From NCBI GenBank assembly GCA_002291845.1, contig DBAU01000009.1, forward strand, positions 1 to 19,064: a DNA stretch of 19,064 bases, read 5' to 3'. Each line of letters opens with the position of its first letter. Position 1 is the first letter of the stretch. Both the position numbers and the translations under genes were made by a program. This DNA comes from Alphaproteobacteria bacterium UBA1002 (GTDB lineage Bacteria; Pseudomonadota; Alphaproteobacteria; Rickettsiales; UBA998). Below, in pieces: positions 15,456 through 19,064 of this stretch. Below the pieces are notes generated by a model that was given only the letters and a program-made list of their open reading frames with translations, ran no database searches and was not told the origin of the DNA.

Positions 15456-16364
15456 ATGAGTTCCAATCCTTTTCATCAACCCTCCCAGCTATGGCAACGC
15501 GATTTGTTATCAGGCCGTGAGCAAGCGGCGCTCTATGATGAAACGCTGGCCGATCTGGCCTATGCCATCGCTACCTTTGAGGTAGAGGGCGCGCAGGATG
15601 TGTGGCGTACCACGCTTTATGTCGCCAGCCCGGCCGCACGGCAGGAGGCCGATACCCGCATCGCGTTACTGGATGGATTAAGCGGTCAGGCGGTGCAGGC
15701 GGCGCCGTGGCAGGAGGTAGCCCCACGGGACTGGATCAAAGAGATGGAATATTCCTTTCCGCCCTTCTCGGTCGGGCCGTTTTATATCCATGGCTCGCAT
15801 GTTACGATCGCGCCTCCGTCCGGCAGTACCCCCTTGCTGGTGGATGCCAATACCGCGTTTGGCACGGGCGAGCATGCCACTACGCAGGGCTGCCTGCTAG
15901 CGATGGAGGCGATCTGCCGTCGCCGTATCCCCGCACAGGCGCTGGATATGGGCTGTGGGTCAGCGATTCTCGCCATGGCGCTGGGTAAGCGCTGGCATGT
16001 ACCGGTGCTCGCGGTGGAAATTGACGCAGAATCGGTCCGCGTGGCGCAGGAAAACGCCGTATTAAACCGTGTGCAGCGTGAGGTGCGGGTGGTGCTGGGG
16101 GATGGCTATGCCGCCCCGGAAGTCCGCCAGCGCGCGCCGTATGACCTGATCGTGGCGAACATTCTCGCCCGTCCGCTGGTGGCGATGGCCCCGCAGCTGG
16201 CCCGTCATCTGGCCCCGGGGGGCGACGCGGTGCTCTCCGGCCTGCTTTCCTGGCAGGAGCCGATGGTACTGGCCGCCCACCGCCAGCAAGGGCTGGCTTT
16301 GGTTCGCCGCTGGCGGATCGGCGATTGGTCGGCTTTATGGCTTACCAAACCGCGATTGTCATAA
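15456..16364 (+). CDS. prmA: Ribosomal protein L11 methyltransferase (PrmA)
   Basis: PrmA trimethylates lysines and the N-terminus of ribosomal protein L11 using SAM. Seen: an N-terminal substrate-recognition domain (about 1-95), a hinge with the DWIKEMEYSFPPFSVG segment, then the methyltransferase domain with the family motif NTAFGTGEHATTQGCL, motif I LDMGCGSAIL (Asp164), the acidic VEIDAE strand, DGYAAPE, the PrmA-typical YDLIVANILARPL and a GGDAVLSGLL segment. The length of 302 residues fits. No strong Shine-Dalgarno precedes the ATG, and there is no better alternative start nearby. It is divergent from the TPR-methyltransferase across 113 bases that contain AT-rich stretches (such as TTTAATATAAA at 15390-15400) able to serve as promoter elements. 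The gene is distinctly GC-rich, in contrast to the gene that follows it. Confidence 0.95.
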   Translation: MSSNPFHQPSQLWQRDLLSGREQAALYDETLADLAYAIATFEVEGAQDVWRTTLYVASPAARQEADTRIALLDGLSGQAVQAAPWQEVAPRDWIKEMEYSFPPFSVGPFYIHGSHVTIAPPSGSTPLLVDANTAFGTGEHATTQGCLLAMEAICRRRIPAQALDMGCGSAILAMALGKRWHVPVLAVEIDAESVRVAQENAVLNRVQREVRVVLGDGYAAPEVRQRAPYDLIVANILARPLVAMAPQLARHLAPGGDAVLSGLLSWQEPMVLAAHRQQGLALVRRWRIGDWSALWLTKPRLS

Positions 16365-16413
16365 AAAGGTCACAAACTCATCGTATAGAAGCGCTTTAAC
16401 GCAAGGATGGGTT

Positions 16414-16821
16414 ATGATTCAAGATATAGAAACTAAGAAAAAAGAGCATTTGATGTGGAGTGTCATGTCTAATAAAGATCGTGATACTTTTTTATCAGAA
16501 GACCTAAGCCCGGCTGACTTACTACGGTTGGCTGAAAAATATTGGCCTCTCCCTGAAGATCAAGACCAATTGGAAAAAAGTGAGGGAAAATCTACGGATG
16601 AGCTTCGTGTTGACGCCGTCCACGCCGTTCGAGTAGCGGCCTTTGCTGCCTTTATGAAAATGCACTCCAATGAGCCGGGTACAACGGATGCGACACAAAT
16701 AATGAAAGGCAAGACTAACAAATCGCTAGCTTGTGATATCTCCATGCAGCCGTTAAACGAATGGCGACGCAGAGGTGTAGCTTACCTGGCGGAGCAACAA
16801 GAATCTTGCAAATCCCGATAA
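16414..16821 (+). CDS. Hypothetical protein, AT-richer orphan
   Basis: I do not recognise a family. The 135-residue product is soluble, highly charged, and has no signal peptide, membrane segment or cysteine motif (only two Cys). It starts with a Lys/Glu-rich stretch, has an LSPADLLRLAEKYWPLPED segment in the middle, a helix-like RVDAVHAVRVAAFAAFMKM stretch, and a C-terminal EWRRRGVAYLAEQQE. Support for a real gene: AAGGA (16403-16407) 6 bases before the ATG, a full open frame in a gap between two known genes, and a TATAGA -10-like box (16384-16389), although no -35 fits it. A hand count over 16441-16800 gives about 46% GC, clearly below the neighbouring prmA. This suggests recent acquisition or relaxed constraint. 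It converges on dksA with a 50-base gap. Confidence 0.65.
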   Translation: MIQDIETKKKEHLMWSVMSNKDRDTFLSEDLSPADLLRLAEKYWPLPEDQDQLEKSEGKSTDELRVDAVHAVRVAAFAAFMKMHSNEPGTTDATQIMKGKTNKSLACDISMQPLNEWRRRGVAYLAEQQESCKSR

Positions 16822-16871
16822 TTAGCTAGCCAAAATACACAGTAGCAAAAAAAGTCAAAGTAGCGAGTAGC

Positions 16872-17291
16872 CTAGTCCTCATCCGCGTATTGCTTTTCCA
16901 TCTTCTCGTGGCGCTCTTGCGCTTCGATGGAAAGGGAGGCAATGGGGCGAGCTTCCAGACGCTTGATGCCAATCGGCTCACCAGTTTCTTCGCAATAGCC
17001 ATACTCGCCGTCTTCGATGCGCTTGAGCGCCGCATCGATCTTGGAAATCAGCTTCAGGTAGCGATTGCGGGTGCGAAGCTCAACGCCCGCTTCGGTTTCC
17101 AGTGATGCGCGGTCAGCGATATCCGGCTCGTGCCAATTTTCTTCTTTCAGATTCTCGATGGTCTCGCGGGAGTCTTGCATCAGCTCATCACGCCAGCTGA
17201 CAAGCTTTTGGCGGAAATACTCCAGCTGGGTGGGGTTCATGTATTCTTCTTTTTCCGTCGGCTTGTAGCCTTTGGGAAGCGTCACGCCCAT
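16872..17291 (-). CDS. dksA: DksA-type RNA polymerase-binding transcription factor
   Basis: DksA enters the secondary channel of RNA polymerase and, with ppGpp, adjusts initiation at rRNA and other promoters. Seen (numbering from ATG 17291): an N-terminal segment with MNPTQLEYFRQKL, a coiled coil with the tip motif DIADRAS (Asp57, Asp60, Ala62, matching the D-x-x-D-x-A tip of E. coli DksA), and the globular part GYCEETGEPIGIKRLEARP. The four zinc cysteines of E. coli DksA are here Cys100, Thr103, Ser121 and Ala124, so zinc binding of that kind is not expected. One-cysteine DksA proteins occur in alphaproteobacteria, and one from Rhodobacter sphaeroides has been shown to be functional. The start is chosen because GGAG (17298-17301) is 6 bases before it; ATG 17294 and GTG 17303 are also in frame. 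It lies downstream of fliS on the same strand. Confidence 0.93.
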   Translation of the reverse strand: MGVTLPKGYKPTEKEEYMNPTQLEYFRQKLVSWRDELMQDSRETIENLKEENWHEPDIADRASLETEAGVELRTRNRYLKLISKIDAALKRIEDGEYGYCEETGEPIGIKRLEARPIASLSIEAQERHEKMEKQYADED

Positions 17292-17297
17292 CATCGA

Positions 17298-17301
17298 CTC
17301 C
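17298..17301 (-). promoter_or_regulatory. Shine-Dalgarno GGAG that sets the dksA start
   Basis: On the minus strand GGAG lies 3 bases before the ATG at 17294 and 6 bases before the ATG at 17291. It would lie within the coding sequence if the upstream GTG at 17303 were used, so it argues against that start and favours 17291. Confidence 0.5.
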
Positions 17302-17371
17302 ACTTTATGGTTGTTTTCCCCGCAGAACAGGGAGAATGGTAAGTAAAATAAATGGCTCAGAAATGCAACTG

Positions 17372-17398
17372 AAAACTAGTCGATACGTTTGGTATCAA
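17372..17398 (-). terminator. Weak hairpin after fliS
   Basis: On the minus strand, TTGATAC and GTATCGA form a 7-bp stem with one G-U pair and a 5-base loop, 7 bases after the fliS stop; a TTTT follows 4 bases later. The stem is AT-rich and the T-run short, so at best a weak terminator. The fliS stop itself is a tandem TGA-TAA. Confidence 0.3.
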
Positions 17399-17405
17399 AG
17401 CGTTA

Positions 17406-17885
17406 TCAGGCAGAAACGCTGAGCCCACCTACCGGCGAGGGTGAAGGCTCTGATGCCTCAGATACGGGCGATTCCGGGGCGGGCTCGACGGGTATGGGAG
17501 CCTGCTCGGCGCGTTCCTGACGATCAATTTCGTCCCACAGGCCGCGCATACTCTTCAAATCCTCAATAACCCCATCGCATTGGGCAAGGTCTCGGGTACG
17601 GTGCAGCTGGTTAATGCGGAAAAGCAGGTTGGAGTAATAATCATAGAGCACCGCAGAAACCTGCTCCCCTGCCTCAAAATCGAGGCTGGACTGCAAGCCC
17701 ATTAAAATATTGGTAGCCTTTGTCAGCAGGTTGAAGCGCGCCTCAATATGACCCGCAGTGATCGCCTCTTTGGCCTGCTGCATAGCACTAATGGCGCCAT
17801 CATAGAGCATCACAATCTGGCGTGTCTTAGCGACCGTATGCGTGGCTAGCCGATACGCCTTATACTGCGAAGACGAGAGAGTCAT
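17406..17885 (-). CDS. fliS: Flagellar export chaperone FliS
   Basis: FliS is a cytoplasmic chaperone that binds the C-terminus of flagellin, prevents early polymerisation and delivers it to the flagellar export gate. Seen: an N-terminal segment with QYKAYR, the family motif IVMLYDGAISAMQQAK (24-39), helices with LLTKATNILMGLQSSLDFEAGE, LYDYYSNLLFRINQLH and the closing LKSMRGLWDEI (about 110-120). The folded part of about 123 residues matches FliS. It is followed by a tail of about 36 residues rich in Pro, Glu and Ser that most FliS proteins lack. It sits directly downstream of fliD on the minus strand with a 20-base gap, the usual fliD-fliS pairing. The start ATG at 17885 has a modest GGGA upstream. 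Confidence 0.9.
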   Translation of the reverse strand: MTLSSSQYKAYRLATHTVAKTRQIVMLYDGAISAMQQAKEAITAGHIEARFNLLTKATNILMGLQSSLDFEAGEQVSAVLYDYYSNLLFRINQLHRTRDLAQCDGVIEDLKSMRGLWDEIDRQERAEQAPIPVEPAPESPVSEASEPSPSPVGGLSVSA

Positions 17886-17905
17886 CCGTATTCCCGAACA
17901 GAGTC

Positions 17906-19064
17906 CTAGCTATTGTTTCGTGCGTTTGCTTGCGCGTCAAGGCTTTGCAAGAGGGTGTTGATCTGGCTGATGGTCTGCTCCAGTGCGCTGAACTGCGCCA
18001 GCATCCGATCACGGTAACGTTCCACCTGCGCATCAATGCGGGTGATTTCTTCCTCGTAGCGCTGCGACTGCTCTTCCAGCTGGCTGATTTCCGTGGCGAT
18101 CACACCGGTTTCTTCATCAAGCATTTCTTCCAGTGCATTAAACGCACGATCCCCAATACCTTGTGTTATGTTCACATTAATGGAGAATGTACCGGTACCA
18201 GTATAGAGCATTACCAGCCCTTCAAGGGGCGAGCCCTGCGCGGCTCTGAGAGAGAAGTTATTCCCGCCCAGCGATTGGCGGGTCAGGTTGATAGTTTGGG
18301 GGACGCCGCCGATTGTGAAAGTGGCGGTATAGTTGTTTGTGGTAGTGTTGATGTCTACCGTAAAGTCACTCACGGCCAAGCCATTGGTACGTGAGAAAAC
18401 GGTCAGGTTGGGATCATCCGTCGTCACGTCAAATTCAAAGACCTTCCGCACCGCGTCATAATTTGACTGCAAGGCCGAAGAGAGCTTCTCTTCATCGATC
18501 TGCAGAATGTTACGTGTAAAGGGAGTTTCCTGATCCCCCGGGAAATCCGCAAACGTGATGCCGATATCGGCGAGAGAACTGGGATCACCAAGATCAATGC
18601 CACCGACGGCGCGCGAGAGCTCGCTGCTTAATTCAGCAAGGGGGGTGGTCAGGGCACGGCTGGAAGAAAGAATGGAGGTTTCCAGAGGACGACCATTACT
18701 TCCAAGCTCAGATTGACGTGCCGCAAAAAGCCGGAATGCATTATAGGCATCCACGAAGTTCACAATAGCCGCGCGAGCCAGTTCGGTATCCGCGCCGATA
18801 GACACATTGAGGTCTGTCGCTGGCGGAGTGGTAGCAAGCAAGTTAAAAGTCAGGCCGCTGACAAGATCACTAATGCTGTTGCCAGAGCGGGTGACGGTAG
18901 TACCGTCGAGTACAATCTGTGCATCGACTGCATTGGTCTGCTGGGCAAAGCCGACATTAAAGAATCCCGGATTCAAGGTGGCCAGATTGTAGTTCTGCGC
19001 CGTTCCGGTCTCGATGGATTTAAAGGAAATACGGTAGTCCGTACCGGAGAGGCGCAGTAACGTC
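17906..19064 (-). CDS. fliD: Flagellar hook-associated protein 2 / filament cap (FliD), N-terminus missing
   Basis: FliD forms the cap at the tip of the flagellar filament under which secreted flagellin is folded and added. The frame is open to the right edge, so about 385 C-terminal residues are visible and the start lies outside the window; the TTG at 18976 is internal. Seen: a SGTDYRISF segment, the family stretch AQIVLDGTTVTRSGN then ISDLVSGLTFNLL, a variable middle region with many Thr, Asn and Ser residues (an exposed domain), and a long C-terminal coiled coil (the last 70 residues, with ISQLEEQSQRYEEEITRIDA and RYRDRMLAQFSALEQTISQI) needed for cap assembly. It is followed by fliS. It indicates a flagellated organism whose other flagellar genes probably lie to the right. 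Confidence 0.92.
   Translation of the reverse strand, partial: TLLRLSGTDYRISFKSIETGTAQNYNLATLNPGFFNVGFAQQTNAVDAQIVLDGTTVTRSGNSISDLVSGLTFNLLATTPPATDLNVSIGADTELARAAIVNFVDAYNAFRLFAARQSELGSNGRPLETSILSSSRALTTPLAELSSELSRAVGGIDLGDPSSLADIGITFADFPGDQETPFTRNILQIDEEKLSSALQSNYDAVRKVFEFDVTTDDPNLTVFSRTNGLAVSDFTVDINTTTNNYTATFTIGGVPQTINLTRQSLGGNNFSLRAAQGSPLEGLVMLYTGTGTFSINVNITQGIGDRAFNALEEMLDEETGVIATEISQLEEQSQRYEEEITRIDAQVERYRDRMLAQFSALEQTISQINTLLQSLDAQANARNNS

Noticed and set aside
16822..16871. Bidirectional terminator between the orphan gene and dksA
   Set aside because: Only scattered TAGC-like words are present; no stable stem with a T-run could be built on either strand.
18976..19064. fliD start at TTG 18976
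   Set aside because: The frame stays open to the window edge and the residues before it (such as SGTDYRISF) fit FliD, so the true start lies outside the window.

Overview
The window reads as a chromosomal segment from a flagellated alphaproteobacterium of moderately high GC. The pointers are: the order murC-murB-ddl-ftsQ-ftsA-ftsZ followed by lpxC-bamD-recN-ligA; an FtsZ tail ending in DIPAFLRRQAN; a MurB with the TGGSTF catalytic loop; and a one-cysteine DksA of the alphaproteobacterial kind. I cannot name the order or genus.

Layout, + strand, 1-13260: the 3' end of murC, an unrecognised TPR-like gene, murB, a short leader with a heptamer tandem repeat, ddl, ftsQ, ftsA, a 209-base gap, ftsZ with its own strong terminator, a 274-base gap, lpxC, bamD, recN and ligA. 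The first block (murC to ftsA) makes the UDP-MurNAc precursor and D-Ala-D-Ala and the division proteins FtsQ and FtsA. ftsZ looks like a separately controlled unit. The next block joins lipid A synthesis (LpxC), outer-membrane protein assembly (BamD) and DNA repair and replication (RecN, LigA). Genes within blocks touch or overlap (ATGA, TGATG, or zero spacing), which suggests translational coupling.

From 13264 to the end the strands alternate. A 692-residue TPR plus SAM-methyltransferase gene on the minus strand converges on ligA with a 3-base gap. It is divergent from prmA (+). A small AT-richer orphan gene (+) follows prmA. Then come dksA, fliS and fliD, all on the minus strand, with fliD running off the right edge.

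No mobile element, CRISPR array, rRNA or tRNA was seen. Most of the window is ordinary core-genome content, and I do not see a clear undescribed multi-gene system. The points most worth a second look are: the TPR-like gene inside the mur block, the repeat and inverted-repeat leader before ddl (with a related hairpin before bamD), the apparent leaderless promoters of bamD and of the TPR-methyltransferase, the TPR-methyltransferase itself, and the orphan gene at 16414.
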